A stretch of DNA of 64,000 nucleotides from Arthrobacter agilis. GTDB lineage: Bacteria; Actinomycetota; Actinomycetes; Actinomycetales; Micrococcaceae. Numbering within the stretch: the first letter of the stretch is position 1; each line of letters opens with the position of its first letter. This document shows, one piece after another, positions 10,873 through 19,689 of the stretch. Position numbers and translations under genes: made by a program. The notes beneath the pieces were generated by a model. That model searched no databases and was not told the DNA's origin. It worked only from the letters and a program-made list of their open reading frames with translations. The stretch is taken from NCBI RefSeq assembly GCF_030816075.1, contig NZ_JAUSXO010000001.1, forward strand, positions 868,001 to 932,000, written 5' to 3'.

Positions 10873-10877
10873 CGTCC

Positions 10878-11840
10878 ATGCCGGAACCGGCGCCCGTCGT
10901 CGGCGCGGGACCGCTGTCCCTCCTCATCCGGGACTACCTCCAGCACATGTCCGTCGAACGCGGACTGTCCACCAACACGCTGTCCGCCTACGGGCGTGAC
11001 CTGCGGCGCTACGAGGCGTTCCTCGACGCGCGCGGCGTGCGTGAGGCGGCGGCCATCACCCGGCACGACGTGTCGGCCTTCGCCCGGGCGGTCGCCTCCG
11101 GGGAGGACGGGCTCGCGCCGCTCGGCCCGCGCTCGGCGGCACGCACCGTCGTCGCCGTCCGCGGTCTCCACCGGTTCTGGGCGCTGGAGGGCGTCACCGA
11201 GGGTGATCCGGCGCGGGACGTCCATCCGCCGATGACGGGGCAGCGGCTGCCGAAGGCCATCCCCGTCGCCGACGTCGTGCGCATCCTGGACTCCGTCGAC
11301 ACCGCCACGCCGTCGGGGCAGCGCGATCGGGCACTGCTCGAGTTCCTCTACTCGACCGGCGCGAGGATCAGCGAGGCCGTGGGCCTAGACGTGGACGACG
11401 TGTCCGTCGGCGACGCGCTGGACGGACCTGCCGTCGTCCGGTTGACGGGCAAGGGGTCGAAGGAGCGCCTGGTCCCCGTGGGCTCGTACGCGGCGCGGGC
11501 CGTCGACGCCTACCTCGTCCGGGGGCGCCCGGCACTCGCGGCGAAGGGCAAGGGCAGCCCCGCCCTCTTCCTCAACGCGCGGGGCGGCCGGCTGAGCCGC
11601 CAGAGCGCCTGGACCATCCTGAAGACGGCGACCGAGCGGGCCGAGGTGAAGCGGGACGTCTCGCCGCACACGCTCAGGCACTCGTTCGCCACACACCTGC
11701 TCGAGGGCGGCGCCGACGTCCGCGTGGTGCAGGAACTCCTCGGCCATGCCTCCGTCACCACCACCCAGGTGTACACCCTCGTGACCGCCGACACCCTGCG
11801 GGAAGTCTATGCAGCGGCGCACCCCCGAGCCCGTGCCTGA
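10878..11840 (+). CDS. xerD: Site-specific tyrosine recombinase XerD
   Basis: A 320-residue tyrosine recombinase. The N-terminal SAM-like core-binding domain starts [20 protein letters not shown]. The catalytic domain has all six residues: Arg in TGARISE, Lys in [10 protein letters not shown], His-x-x-Arg in [12 protein letters not shown], His in [10 protein letters not shown] and the nucleophile Tyr in QVYTLV. Its housekeeping context and family-typical N-terminus point to the chromosome dimer resolution recombinase acting at dif, not a phage integrase. Five bases separate it from the preceding Nudix gene. Confidence 0.93.
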   Translation: MPEPAPVVGAGPLSLLIRDYLQHMSVERGLSTNTLSAYGRDLRRYEAFLDARGVREAAAITRHDVSAFARAVASGEDGLAPLGPRSAARTVVAVRGLHRFWALEGVTEGDPARDVHPPMTGQRLPKAIPVADVVRILDSVDTATPSGQRDRALLEFLYSTGARISEAVGLDVDDVSVGDALDGPAVVRLTGKGSKERLVPVGSYAARAVDAYLVRGRPALAAKGKGSPALFLNARGGRLSRQSAWTILKTATERAEVKRDVSPHTLRHSFATHLLEGGADVRVVQELLGHASVTTTQVYTLVTADTLREVYAAAHPRARA

Positions 11841-12393
11841 GCCGGCGTCGGGGATGCCCGGCGGAGCGGCCCCGCCCGGCGAGTGGCTGACCGTCGACGG
11901 TGTGGCCTACCGCTGCGTGGTGCTGTGCCTCCTGGTCCGGACCGGCACAGGCCGGACGGGCGGGGACCGTCGCGAGGTGCTCCTCGGACTGAAGCGGACC
12001 GGCTTCGGGAGCGGCCGGGTGGTGGCGCTCGGCGGCAAGATCGACGGGCAGGAGACCGCCCTCGACGCCGCCGTGCGCGAGGTCCGCGAGGAGAGCGGCA
12101 TCGACCTCCTCCCCGCCGGGGTGCGCGAGGCCGGCCGGATCACCTGGTCCTTCCCGGCACGGCCGGCGTGGAATATGGTGGCCTTCCTCTTCACGGCGGA
12201 CGCCGGTGCGGCGGCCCCGCGGCCCAGCGAGGAGATCGAACCCCGCTGGTACCCGATCGACGAGCTCCCGTGGCACAGCATGTGGCAGGACGCCCCCCAC
12301 TGGGTGCCGCTCGTCCTCGACGGGCGCAGGATCGCGGCCACCATCGTCATGGACGCCGACAACGAGGGCGTGGCCAGCGCCGTCGTCCGCTGA
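11809..12393 (+). CDS. MTH1-like Nudix hydrolase (oxidised purine nucleoside triphosphatase type)
   Basis: A 194-residue protein with a perfect Nudix box [20 protein letters not shown] followed by SGI (G-x5-E-x7-RE-V-xEExGI). The preceding [12 protein letters not shown] strongly resembles the MTH1 substrate-binding strand (KKRGFGAG), and the following segment [20 protein letters not shown] also fits. The likely role is removal of 8-oxo-dGTP or 2-OH-dATP. The ATG at 11809 overlaps xerD by 32 nt. GTG 11833 and ATG 11854 are in-frame alternatives, and GTG 11833 would give a shorter overlap closer to the block's usual size. It converges on prpC. Confidence 0.85.
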   Translation: MQRRTPEPVPEPASGMPGGAAPPGEWLTVDGVAYRCVVLCLLVRTGTGRTGGDRREVLLGLKRTGFGSGRVVALGGKIDGQETALDAAVREVREESGIDLLPAGVREAGRITWSFPARPAWNMVAFLFTADAGAAAPRPSEEIEPRWYPIDELPWHSMWQDAPHWVPLVLDGRRIAATIVMDADNEGVASAVVR

Positions 12394-12411
12394 GCTCCCG
12401 CGGAGCTCCCG

Positions 12412-12436
12412 CCGGACCGGACCGGACCGGACCGGA
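12412..12436. repeat. Five tandem CCGGA units between convergent genes
   Basis: Five exact copies of the pentamer CCGGA lie head to tail in the 53-base gap between the Nudix gene and prpC, both of which end here. They are not a simple hairpin. They could be a slippage product or part of the shared termination region. Confidence 0.75.
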
Positions 12437-12446
12437 CCCCGGTGGG

Positions 12447-13592
12447 TCAGCCCTCGCCCACGTGCCGCTCGTCGGGTCCGTCGTAGAGGCTGAGGGGCCT
12501 GATCAGCGAGTTCGACGCGGCCTGCTCCATGATGTGCGCCGTCCAGCCCGTGATGCGGGCGGCGATGAAGAGCGGCGTGAACATCTCGGTGTCGAAGCCC
12601 ATCAGGTGGTACGTGGGCCCGGCGGGATAGTCGAGGTTGGGCTTGATGCCCTTGGCCTCGTCCATCGCGGTCTCCAGCCCGGTGTACAGGCCGAGGATCT
12701 CGCTGCGCCCGTAGTACTCGATCATCGCGTCGAGCGCCGACTTCATGGTGGGTACCCGCGAGTCGCCGTGCTTGTACACGCGGTGGCCGAAGCCCATGAC
12801 CTTCTTCCTGGCGGCGAGGGCATCCTCCATCCAGGCCTTCGCCCGGGCGGCGGCCTCCTCGCGGGTCTCGTCCTCCCGGATGCCGATCTCCTCGAAGGTG
12901 TGCATGACCGCCTCGTTCGCGCCGCCGTGCAGGGCACCCTTGAGGGCCCCGATCGCGCCGGTGACCGCCGAATGCAGGTCCGAGAGGGTCGAGGTGATCA
13001 CGCGTGCCGTGAAGGTGGACGCGTTGAAGGAGTGCTCCGCGTACAGGACCATCGACACGTCGAACGCGTGGATCACCTCGGGGGGAGCCTCCTCCCCGAA
13101 CGTCATCCAGAGGAAGTTGGCCGAGTAGCCGAGGTCCTCGCGGGGCTCCACCCGCTCCTGTCCACGGCGGCGCCGCTGGTCGTAGGCGACGACGGCCGGG
13201 AAGACCGCGAGGAGTGCCGCCGCCTTCTCCAGGTTCGCCTCGGGGCTGCTGTCGCCGGCACGGGGGTGGCTCGCGCCCAGCACCGAGACGGCGGTGCGAG
13301 CCACGTCCATGGGGTGCGCGGTCAGCGGCAGGAGGTCGATGGCCGCGACCACGTGGTCGGGGAGGGCCCGGTGCGCGCGCTCGAACGCGTCGAAGCGCTC
13401 CCGCTCGCCGGCGTCCGGCAGTTCGCCGTTCCACAGGAGGTAGGCGATGTCCTCGAAGTCCCGGGAACCGGCCAGCTCCTGCACCGGGTAGCCCCGGTAC
13501 AGCAGCGAATTGGTGTCCGGATTGACCTTCGAGATCGCGGTGGTGTCCACCACGACCCCTGCGAGCCCCTTGTGGATCTCCGGTTCTGTCAC
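12447..13592 (-). CDS. prpC: 2-methylcitrate synthase
   Basis: A 381-residue citrate synthase-fold enzyme. It condenses propionyl-CoA with oxaloacetate to give 2-methylcitrate. Catalytic motifs are visible: LYAEHSFNASTF (His), GALHGGANEAVM, KVMGFGHRVYKHGDSR (His) and NLDYPAGPTYHLMGF (Asp). The short length is typical of the PrpC branch, and the position after prpB decides against citrate synthase proper. GTG start overlaps the prpB stop by 4 nt. Last gene of the minus-strand prp operon. Confidence 0.92.
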   Translation of the reverse strand: MTEPEIHKGLAGVVVDTTAISKVNPDTNSLLYRGYPVQELAGSRDFEDIAYLLWNGELPDAGERERFDAFERAHRALPDHVVAAIDLLPLTAHPMDVARTAVSVLGASHPRAGDSSPEANLEKAAALLAVFPAVVAYDQRRRRGQERVEPREDLGYSANFLWMTFGEEAPPEVIHAFDVSMVLYAEHSFNASTFTARVITSTLSDLHSAVTGAIGALKGALHGGANEAVMHTFEEIGIREDETREEAAARAKAWMEDALAARKKVMGFGHRVYKHGDSRVPTMKSALDAMIEYYGRSEILGLYTGLETAMDEAKGIKPNLDYPAGPTYHLMGFDTEMFTPLFIAARITGWTAHIMEQAASNSLIRPLSLYDGPDERHVGEG

Positions 13593-14545
13593 GGCTGCTC
13601 CTTCTCTGCGTTCGGTCCGTCGGATGCGGGTGTGCCCGTCCGGACGCCGCCCGGCACCTCGAAGTTGAACACGGAGGAGTCGAAGCGGTTGTATCCCTCG
13701 TAGTCCACCAGTTCGTAGAGGCGGCTGCGCGTCTGCATCTCGCCCACAGCCTCTTCCTGCGTGCCGTGGGCCCTGATCGAGTCCAGCGTACGCTCGGCCG
13801 CGCCCATTGCACTGCGCAGCAGCGTCACCGGGTAGATCACCAGGGTGATGCCCACCTCCTGCAGCTGCTCCACGGTGAACAGCTCGCTCTTGCCGAACTC
13901 CGTCATGTTGGCCAGGATCGGCACGTCCACGGCGTCGCGGATGGCCCGGAACTCGTCGAGGCTCCGCATGGCCTCGGGGAAGATGGCGTCCGCGCCCGCC
14001 TCAACGAGCGCGCGGGACCGCTCCTGCGCGGCCTCGAGGGTGTCGGTGCCCCGGATGTCGGTGCGGGCCATGATGAGGAAGTTCGGGTCGCGGCGCGCAT
14101 CGGCGGCGGCGCGGACGCGCTTCACGGCCGTGTCGAGGTCGACGACGTTCTTCCCGTCCAGGTGGCCGCACCGCTTCGGGTTGAACTGGTCCTCGATGTG
14201 GCAGCCGGCCAGACCGGCGTTCTCGAGTTCCTGCACGCTGCGGGCCACGTTCATGGGCTCGCCGAATCCCGTGTCCGCGTCGACGATGCAGGGCAGGTCC
14301 GTCATGCGCGCGATCTGCCCGGCACGGTGTGCGACCTCCGTGAGGGTGGTCAGGCCGATGTCCGGCAGCCCGAGGTCGGCGGCGATCACGGCGCCGGAGA
14401 TGTAGACGCCGTCGAAGCCCTTGTCGCCGATCAGGCGAGCCGACAGCGGGTTGAAGGCCCCGGGGAACTGCTGGATGCGCCCGGAGGCCAGTGCGTCCCG
14501 GAGGTCCCGGCGCTTCTGCTCGGGGGTGGTGGTCGAGTACAGCAC
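13589..14545 (-). CDS. prpB: 2-methylisocitrate lyase
   Basis: A 318-residue isocitrate lyase/PEP mutase superfamily enzyme that splits 2-methylisocitrate into pyruvate and succinate. Key motifs are VDADTGFGEPMNVAR (metal-binding Asp) and the active-site loop PKRCGHLDGK with its Cys. GTG 14545 (VLYSTTTPEQKRR) is the start: AGGAGG lies four bases upstream, and family members begin here. The long upstream extension of the same frame overlaps prpD and is not protein-like. Eight bases separate it from the prpD stop. Confidence 0.93.
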   Translation of the reverse strand: MLYSTTTPEQKRRDLRDALASGRIQQFPGAFNPLSARLIGDKGFDGVYISGAVIAADLGLPDIGLTTLTEVAHRAGQIARMTDLPCIVDADTGFGEPMNVARSVQELENAGLAGCHIEDQFNPKRCGHLDGKNVVDLDTAVKRVRAAADARRDPNFLIMARTDIRGTDTLEAAQERSRALVEAGADAIFPEAMRSLDEFRAIRDAVDVPILANMTEFGKSELFTVEQLQEVGITLVIYPVTLLRSAMGAAERTLDSIRAHGTQEEAVGEMQTRSRLYELVDYEGYNRFDSSVFNFEVPGGVRTGTPASDGPNAEKEQP

Positions 14546-14553
14546 GGCGCCTC

Positions 14554-16074
14554 CTACAGCAGTCCCTGCGGCGCACCGGCCGCGTCGACGAGTCCCGGGC
14601 GGGCCACGATGTTCAGTTGCCCGAGGGATCCGGCGGGCAGCTCGGGCAGCTGCTCGACGGCGGCCAGGAAGCGGTCGAGTTCGGCGTCCTCGACGATGCC
14701 CGTGGCGAGCATGCGCAGCTTGGCGACGTAGTCCGCGCGGGCGAACGGCCTGGCGCCGAGGGGGTGGGCGTCGGCGACGGCGATCTCGTCGGTGATCACG
14801 GTGCCGTCCGTGAGGGTGATCTCGACCCTGCCGCCGAACGCCTTCTCCGCGATGTCCAGGGAGTGGTAGCGGCGCGTCCACTCCGGGTCCTCGAGCGTGG
14901 TCACCTTGTGCCACAGTGCGACGGTGTCGGGGCGCGCGGCACGCGCGGGCGCGTAGGAGTCCTCGTGGTGCCAGCGTCCGTCCTGGAGCGCCACGGTGAA
15001 GATGTAGGGGATCGAGTGGTCGAGCGTCTCCCGCGAGGCGGTCGGGTCGTACTTCTGCGGGTCGTTGGCGCCGGAGCCGATGACGTAGTGCGTGTGGTGC
15101 GAGGTGGAGATGACGATGGACGCGACGTTCTCCGGGTCGGTGGCCTCCGGGTGGGAGCCATGGAGGCGCCGGGCGAGGTCGATCCAGGCCTGCGCCTGGT
15201 ACTCGGCGGAGTGCTCCTTCGTGTACGTGTCGAGGATGGCGCGCTTCGGTTCGCCGTCCGCCGGCAGCGGCACCTCGTAGGAGGCCTCCGGTCCGTCGAG
15301 CAGCCAGGCGATCACGCCGTCCTCACCCTCGTAGATGGGGGTGGGCGAGGTCTGGCCCCGCATCGCCCGGTCCACCGACTCGACCGCCATCTTCCCCGCG
15401 AACGCCGGCGCGTGCGCCTTCCAGGTGGAGATCTCGCCCTTGCGGGACTGGCGGGTCGCCGTCGTCGTGTGCAGTGCCTGGCCGACGGCGTGGAAGATGA
15501 CGTCGGGGTCCAGGCCCAGCAGCGTGCCGATGCCGGCCGCGGCGGACGGGCCGAGGTGCGCGACGTGGTCGATCTTGTGCTCGTGCAGGCAGATGGCCTT
15601 CACGAGGTCCACCTGGATCTCGTAGCCGGTGGCGAGCGCGCGGACGAGGTCCGCCCCCGAGGCGCCGGTGTGCTGGGCCGCCGCGAGGATCGGCGGGATG
15701 TTGTCGCCCGGGTGCGAGTAGTCCGCGGCGAGGAAGGTGTCGTGGTAGTCGAGCTCGCGGACCGCGACGCCGTTGGCCCACGCCGCCCACTCGGCGGAGA
15801 CGGGGGAGTCGACGCCGAACACCGCGGCACCCGCGCCGTGCGCGGACACCGGGTGGCTCAGCGCCTGGGCGCGTGCCGCGACGACGGGCGCCCTGGTCAG
15901 CGACGCGATCGCCACGGAGGCGTTGTCGATGATCCGGTTGATCACCATGTCCGTCACCTCGGGCGTCACCTCGACGGGATCGGCGGCGACCTGGGCGATC
16001 TTCCAGGCGAGCTGGCCGGAGCGGGGGAGGTTCTCCTCGCTGCGGTGGACGCGGACGGGATGGAGTTCGACCAT
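14554..16074 (-). CDS. prpD: 2-methylcitrate dehydratase
   Basis: A 506-residue MmgE/PrpD-family dehydratase that converts 2-methylcitrate to 2-methyl-cis-aconitate. Family segments include [20 protein letters not shown] (substrate loop), [18 protein letters not shown] and [20 protein letters not shown] start it at ATG 16074 ([13 protein letters not shown]) behind GAGAGGAACACC. A start 39 bases further up adds residues that do not look like the family. A separate PrpF isomerase is not present, so this PrpD probably yields the cis isomer directly. It is first of the prpDBC trio, 74 bases after the gntR stop. Confidence 0.92.
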   Translation of the reverse strand: MVELHPVRVHRSEENLPRSGQLAWKIAQVAADPVEVTPEVTDMVINRIIDNASVAIASLTRAPVVAARAQALSHPVSAHGAGAAVFGVDSPVSAEWAAWANGVAVRELDYHDTFLAADYSHPGDNIPPILAAAQHTGASGADLVRALATGYEIQVDLVKAICLHEHKIDHVAHLGPSAAAGIGTLLGLDPDVIFHAVGQALHTTTATRQSRKGEISTWKAHAPAFAGKMAVESVDRAMRGQTSPTPIYEGEDGVIAWLLDGPEASYEVPLPADGEPKRAILDTYTKEHSAEYQAQAWIDLARRLHGSHPEATDPENVASIVISTSHHTHYVIGSGANDPQKYDPTASRETLDHSIPYIFTVALQDGRWHHEDSYAPARAARPDTVALWHKVTTLEDPEWTRRYHSLDIAEKAFGGRVEITLTDGTVITDEIAVADAHPLGARPFARADYVAKLRMLATGIVEDAELDRFLAAVEQLPELPAGSLGQLNIVARPGLVDAAGAPQGLL

Positions 16075-16148
16075 GGTGTTCCTCTCGGTGGTACAGGATC
16101 GGTGGTCCGACATCGGTGGTCCGGTGTCGGTCGGTCAGGAGCGGGTGG

Positions 16149-16820
16149 TCAGGAGCGGTGGTCCGGTGCCCGCGGGCTGTCGGAGTCCGCCGGCGGGCCG
16201 AGCAGATGCTGGAGGCTGTGGTGGAGATGCACCCGCATGGATGCTTCGGTGAGGTCCGCGTTGCCCGAGGCCAGGGCCCGGGCGATCTGCTCGTGCTCCC
16301 GGGCGGAGGCGAGGAGCCGCGCCGGGTTGTCCCGGGCGAGCCGGCGGACACGGGCGAGGTGGGTGCGGATGGGTTTCTGCGCCTGCAGCAGGTAGTGGTT
16401 CCCGGCAGCATCGTCGATGCACTGGTCGAGGCGGGCCACGAGCGCGTAGTACGCCTCCTGGCCGCCGCCGTCGTCCTCGATGAGGTGCCCGGCGCGGGCG
16501 AACTCCCCGGCGAGGGCGGCGAAGACGCCGCTGTCGCCGCGTGCGGCCGCGAGCCGGACGGCCGCGCATTCGAGCGGCACGCGGACCTCGAACAGGTCGG
16601 TCACGGCCTCGAGGGAGATGGCGGAGACGACGACGCCGCGTCCTGCCTGGGGCGCGGCGAGGCCTTCGGCGACCAGCCGGGAGAGTGCCTCGCGCAGGGG
16701 CGTGCGGGAGACGCCGAGCCGGGCCGACTGCTCCACCTCGGCCAGCACGTCACCCGGCGCGAGCCGCCACTCGACGATGTCGGAGCGGAGCAGGGCATAG
16801 GCGCGATCGCTGGCCCGCAT
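16149..16820 (-). CDS. GntR-family (FCD/FadR-type) transcriptional regulator of the prp genes
   Basis: A 223-residue regulator. The N-terminal winged helix-turn-helix (residues about 5-70) reads LLRSDIVEWRLAPGDVLAEV then LGVSRTPLREALSRLVAEGL, the GntR signature. The C-terminal FCD effector domain carries RVPLECAAVRLAA and late His residues (REHEQIARAL, MRVHLHHSLQHLL) used to bind a metal in this family. ATG 16820 has GGAGGAG upstream. It is co-directional with prpDBC and divergent from prpE, so it probably controls both. 2-methylcitrate or propionyl-CoA as effector is inference. Confidence 0.88.
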   Translation of the reverse strand: MRASDRAYALLRSDIVEWRLAPGDVLAEVEQSARLGVSRTPLREALSRLVAEGLAAPQAGRGVVVSAISLEAVTDLFEVRVPLECAAVRLAAARGDSGVFAALAGEFARAGHLIEDDGGGQEAYYALVARLDQCIDDAAGNHYLLQAQKPIRTHLARVRRLARDNPARLLASAREHEQIARALASGNADLTEASMRVHLHHSLQHLLGPPADSDSPRAPDHRS

Positions 16821-16882
16821 CCTCGTCGCCTCCTCCGTGGTGGTCCTGGTCCGTCCGCCGGTGCACCCGGCTCCGTCTCCAA

Positions 16883-16953
16883 TGTATGCACAGAAGGGCT
16901 CCCGAACAAGAAAGCGCGGCCCACAGATCGGATTGGCGGACCCTGTGTATACA
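16883..16953. promoter_or_regulatory. Divergent gntR/prpE control region with two operator-like sites
   Basis: The 186-base gap between gntR and prpE holds the perfect palindrome TGTATACA at 16946-16953 (inside CTGTGTATACAG) and a near copy TGTATGCA at 16883-16890, one base different. The two are 63 bases apart, close to six helical turns. This suits cooperative binding of a dimeric GntR regulator with DNA looping. Assignment to the adjacent GntR is inference. Confidence 0.5.
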
Positions 16954-17006
16954 GCGAGCGATGGTGGATACTGATCCTCACCAACCGCGCGCGACGAGGG
17001 GCGACC

Positions 17007-18950
17007 ATGGCTACAGGGCACGATGCCGGATCCGGGATGCTTCCCGGACAGGACTACCGACGGCTGCAGGCCCAGAGCCTCGCCGACCCGGAGCAGTTCT
17101 GGCTGGACGCCGCAGCCGCCGTCGACTGGACGACGCCGCCCACGGTCGCCCTCGACGGCTCGGACGCCCTGCTGCCCCGGTGGTTCCCCGACGCCTCCCT
17201 CAACACGAGCTACAACGCCCTCGACCGGCACGTCGAGGCCGGCCGGGGCGGGCAGGCGGCCCTCGTCTACGACTCCGCGATGCTCGGTACCACCCGCACC
17301 CTCACGTACGCGGAGCTCCGCGACGAGGTCGCGGTGTTCGCGGGCGCGCTCGCACGCCTGGGCGTCGGGAAGGGCGACAGGGTGCTCGTGTACCTGCCGA
17401 TGATCCCCGAGGCCGCCGTGGCCATGCTGGCGTGTGCCCGGATCGGCGCGATCCACTCGGTCGTCTTCGGGGGCTTCGCCGCCGCCGAACTCGCCGCCCG
17501 CATCAGGGACGCCCGGCCGTCCGCGGTCGTCACGGCGGACGGCGGCATCGAACCCACCCGGCGCGTCGAATACCTCCCCGCGGTCCAGGAGGCGCTCGCG
17601 CTCGCCGACAGCACGGGGACGCCCGTCGTCGTCAAGGCGCGCGACGGGTTCGGCCACGGTGTCGCCGCGTACCGGGAGCCCGGGACGCGGTGGCTGGACT
17701 GGGACGAGGCCGTCGCCGCCGCCGAGGCCGTCCCGCCCGTGCCGGTCGCCGCGACGGATCCGCTCTACATCCTCTACACCTCGGGCACCACCGGATCCCC
17801 GAAGGGCGTGGTGCGCGACAACGGCGGGCACGCCGTCGCGCTCACCTGGTCCATGCGGGCGATCTTCGGCGTGGGGCCGGGCGACACCATGCTGACGGCG
17901 TCCGACGTCGGCTGGGTGGTGGGCCACTCCTACATCGTCTACGGGCCGCTCCTCGCCGGCGCCACGACCGTCCTGTACGAGGGGAAGCCCGTGGGCACCC
18001 CCGACGCGGGGACCTTCGGGCGCCTCATCGAACAGCACCACGCCAGGGTGCTGTTCACCGCGCCGACCGCCCTGCGCGCGGTCCGGCGGGCGGACCCCGC
18101 CGGTGCGGCCGTGCAGGCCCACGACCTCTCCTCCCTGGAGACGCTCTTCTCGGCCGGCGAGCGGCTCGACACCGGGACGTCGGCGTGGATCGGGGACGTC
18201 CTCGGCGTGCCGGTCGTCGACAACTGGTGGCAGACGGAGACCGGCTGGCCCATCTGCGCCAACCCGCGCGGGCTGGGCGGCGTACCGCTGAAGGCCGGCT
18301 CGCCGTCCCTGCCCTCGCCCGGGTACGACGTCGTGATCCTCGACCCCGGCGGAGCCCCGGTGCCCGCCGGGACCGAGGGGAGCATCGCCCTCCGCCTCCC
18401 GCTGCCGCCCGGCACGCTGACGACCCTGTGGGGCAGCGACGACCGCTACCGGGAGGCGTACCTCAGCGACGTCCCGGGCTTCTACACGAGCGGCGACTCC
18501 GGGTACCTGGACGAGGACGGCTACCTGTTCGTGATGGGCCGCACCGACGACGTCATCAACATCGCCGGCCACCGGCTCTCGACCGGCGCGATCGAACAGG
18601 TGATCGCCCAGCACCCCGTGGTGGCCGAGTGCGCCGTGCTCGGGCTGCCGGATCCCGTCAAGGGACAGCGCGCCAGCGGCTACGTGGTGCTGAAGGCGGG
18701 CGCCGCCATCGACCCGGCATCGCTCGAGGCCGAACTCGTGGCGATGGTCCGCCGGTCGATCGGTCCCGTGGCCGACTTCCGGTCCGCCGTCGTCGTCGAG
18801 GCGCTGCCGAAGACGCGGTCCGGCAAGATCCTCCGGAAGACGATGCGGCAGATGGCGGCGGGTACCGCGTACGCCGTCCCGTCCACCATCGAGGACCCCG
18901 CGGTGCTCGCGGCGCTGGAGCCCCTGCTGCGCCCGGTGGCGGGCGGCTGA
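17007..18950 (+). CDS. prpE: Propionyl-CoA synthetase-like acyl-CoA ligase
   Basis: A 647-residue ANL-superfamily ligase of the acetyl/propionyl-CoA synthetase branch. The AMP-binding P-loop is YILYTSGTTGSPKGVVRDN. The A5 motif is VDNWWQTETGWPI, and the hinge/A8 region is YTSGDSGYLDEDGYLFVMGR then DDVINIAGHRLSTG. The C-terminal catalytic Lys lies in LPKTRSGKILRKTMRQ, the site usually acetylated in this family. Divergent placement from gntR-prpDBC makes propionate the likely substrate. ATG 17007 is taken (MATGHDAGSG). The frame is open further upstream but only over gntR and the control region. It ends 16 bases before the convergent response regulator. Confidence 0.87.
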   Translation: MATGHDAGSGMLPGQDYRRLQAQSLADPEQFWLDAAAAVDWTTPPTVALDGSDALLPRWFPDASLNTSYNALDRHVEAGRGGQAALVYDSAMLGTTRTLTYAELRDEVAVFAGALARLGVGKGDRVLVYLPMIPEAAVAMLACARIGAIHSVVFGGFAAAELAARIRDARPSAVVTADGGIEPTRRVEYLPAVQEALALADSTGTPVVVKARDGFGHGVAAYREPGTRWLDWDEAVAAAEAVPPVPVAATDPLYILYTSGTTGSPKGVVRDNGGHAVALTWSMRAIFGVGPGDTMLTASDVGWVVGHSYIVYGPLLAGATTVLYEGKPVGTPDAGTFGRLIEQHHARVLFTAPTALRAVRRADPAGAAVQAHDLSSLETLFSAGERLDTGTSAWIGDVLGVPVVDNWWQTETGWPICANPRGLGGVPLKAGSPSLPSPGYDVVILDPGGAPVPAGTEGSIALRLPLPPGTLTTLWGSDDRYREAYLSDVPGFYTSGDSGYLDEDGYLFVMGRTDDVINIAGHRLSTGAIEQVIAQHPVVAECAVLGLPDPVKGQRASGYVVLKAGAAIDPASLEAELVAMVRRSIGPVADFRSAVVVEALPKTRSGKILRKTMRQMAAGTAYAVPSTIEDPAVLAALEPLLRPVAGG

Positions 18951-18966
18951 CCGGCCGCCGCGGGCA

Positions 18967-19689
18967 CTAGCGGTCCGCGGCGTTGCGCGCCCAGCTGTAC
19001 TCGAACTCCGGGCGCCCCCGTGTGCCGTACCGCGGTGTGCGCAGGACGGACTGCTGGTCCGCAAGGTATTCCAGGTAGCGGCGCGCGGTGACCCTGGACA
19101 TGGACAGGGCCTCCGACACCTCGATGGCGGAGGTGGGCTCCGAGAGTTCCTTGAGGAGCCGCGACACCGCGCGCAGCGTCTCCGCCGAGAGGCCCTTGGG
19201 CAGCAGGGCCGCCGTCGCCGGCCGCAGGGACGCGAAGGCGGAGTCGACCTCCGCCTGCGTGGTGGTGGATGCCTGCTCCACCAGATTCCGCCGGAACTCA
19301 CGGTAGGCGCCCAGCTTCTCGCTGAACGCCGAGTAGGTGAACGGCTTGATGAGGTACTGGACGACGCCGGACGAGATGGCGGAGCGGACCACCTGGAGAT
19401 CCCGCACGGCCGTGATGGCGACGATGTCCAGCGGCATGCCGAGGCCACGCACCCGCCGGACGATGTCGAGGCCGTGGGCGTCCGGGAGGTTCATGTCCAG
19501 CAGCATGAGGTCGACGACGGCGGGCGCCCGCCCCTGCTCCCCGCCGGTCAGATGCAGGAAGGCCGCGAGCTCGGCGCCGCTCCGCACGATCCCGGCGAGC
19601 TCGAACCCCTCGAGCCGCCGGATGTACTCCGCGTGGGCGTCCGCCGCCACCGGGTCGTCCTCCACCACGAGGACGCGGATGGCGCTCAT
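18967..19689 (-). CDS. CitB/DcuR-type response regulator
   Basis: A 240-residue two-component response regulator. The receiver domain shows the acidic pair Asp11-Asp12, phospho-acceptor Asp65 (LMLLDMNLPD), Thr92 and Lys114 (YLIKPF). The C-terminal helix-turn-helix (SAIEVSEALSMSRVTARRYL) and terminal YGTRGRPEFEY are typical of the CitB/DctR/MalR branch, which controls uptake of citrate or C4-dicarboxylates. It overlaps the sensor kinase by 4 nt (ATGA) and is co-transcribed with it. DctA, read divergently from this pair, is the likely target. Confidence 0.93.
   Translation of the reverse strand: MSAIRVLVVEDDPVAADAHAEYIRRLEGFELAGIVRSGAELAAFLHLTGGEQGRAPAVVDLMLLDMNLPDAHGLDIVRRVRGLGMPLDIVAITAVRDLQVVRSAISSGVVQYLIKPFTYSAFSEKLGAYREFRRNLVEQASTTTQAEVDSAFASLRPATAALLPKGLSAETLRAVSRLLKELSEPTSAIEVSEALSMSRVTARRYLEYLADQQSVLRTPRYGTRGRPEFEYSWARNAADR

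Noticed and set aside
16075..16148. Imperfect GGTGGTC-type repeats between gntR and prpD as an operator
   Set aside because: The copies are irregular in spacing and sequence and look like GC-rich drift. The palindromes upstream of gntR are better candidates.
16821..19448. N-terminal extension of the GntR frame through the antisense of prpE
   Set aside because: The GntR domain begins at ATG 16820 with a good ribosome site. The upstream part is Arg/Gly/Val shadow of prpE.
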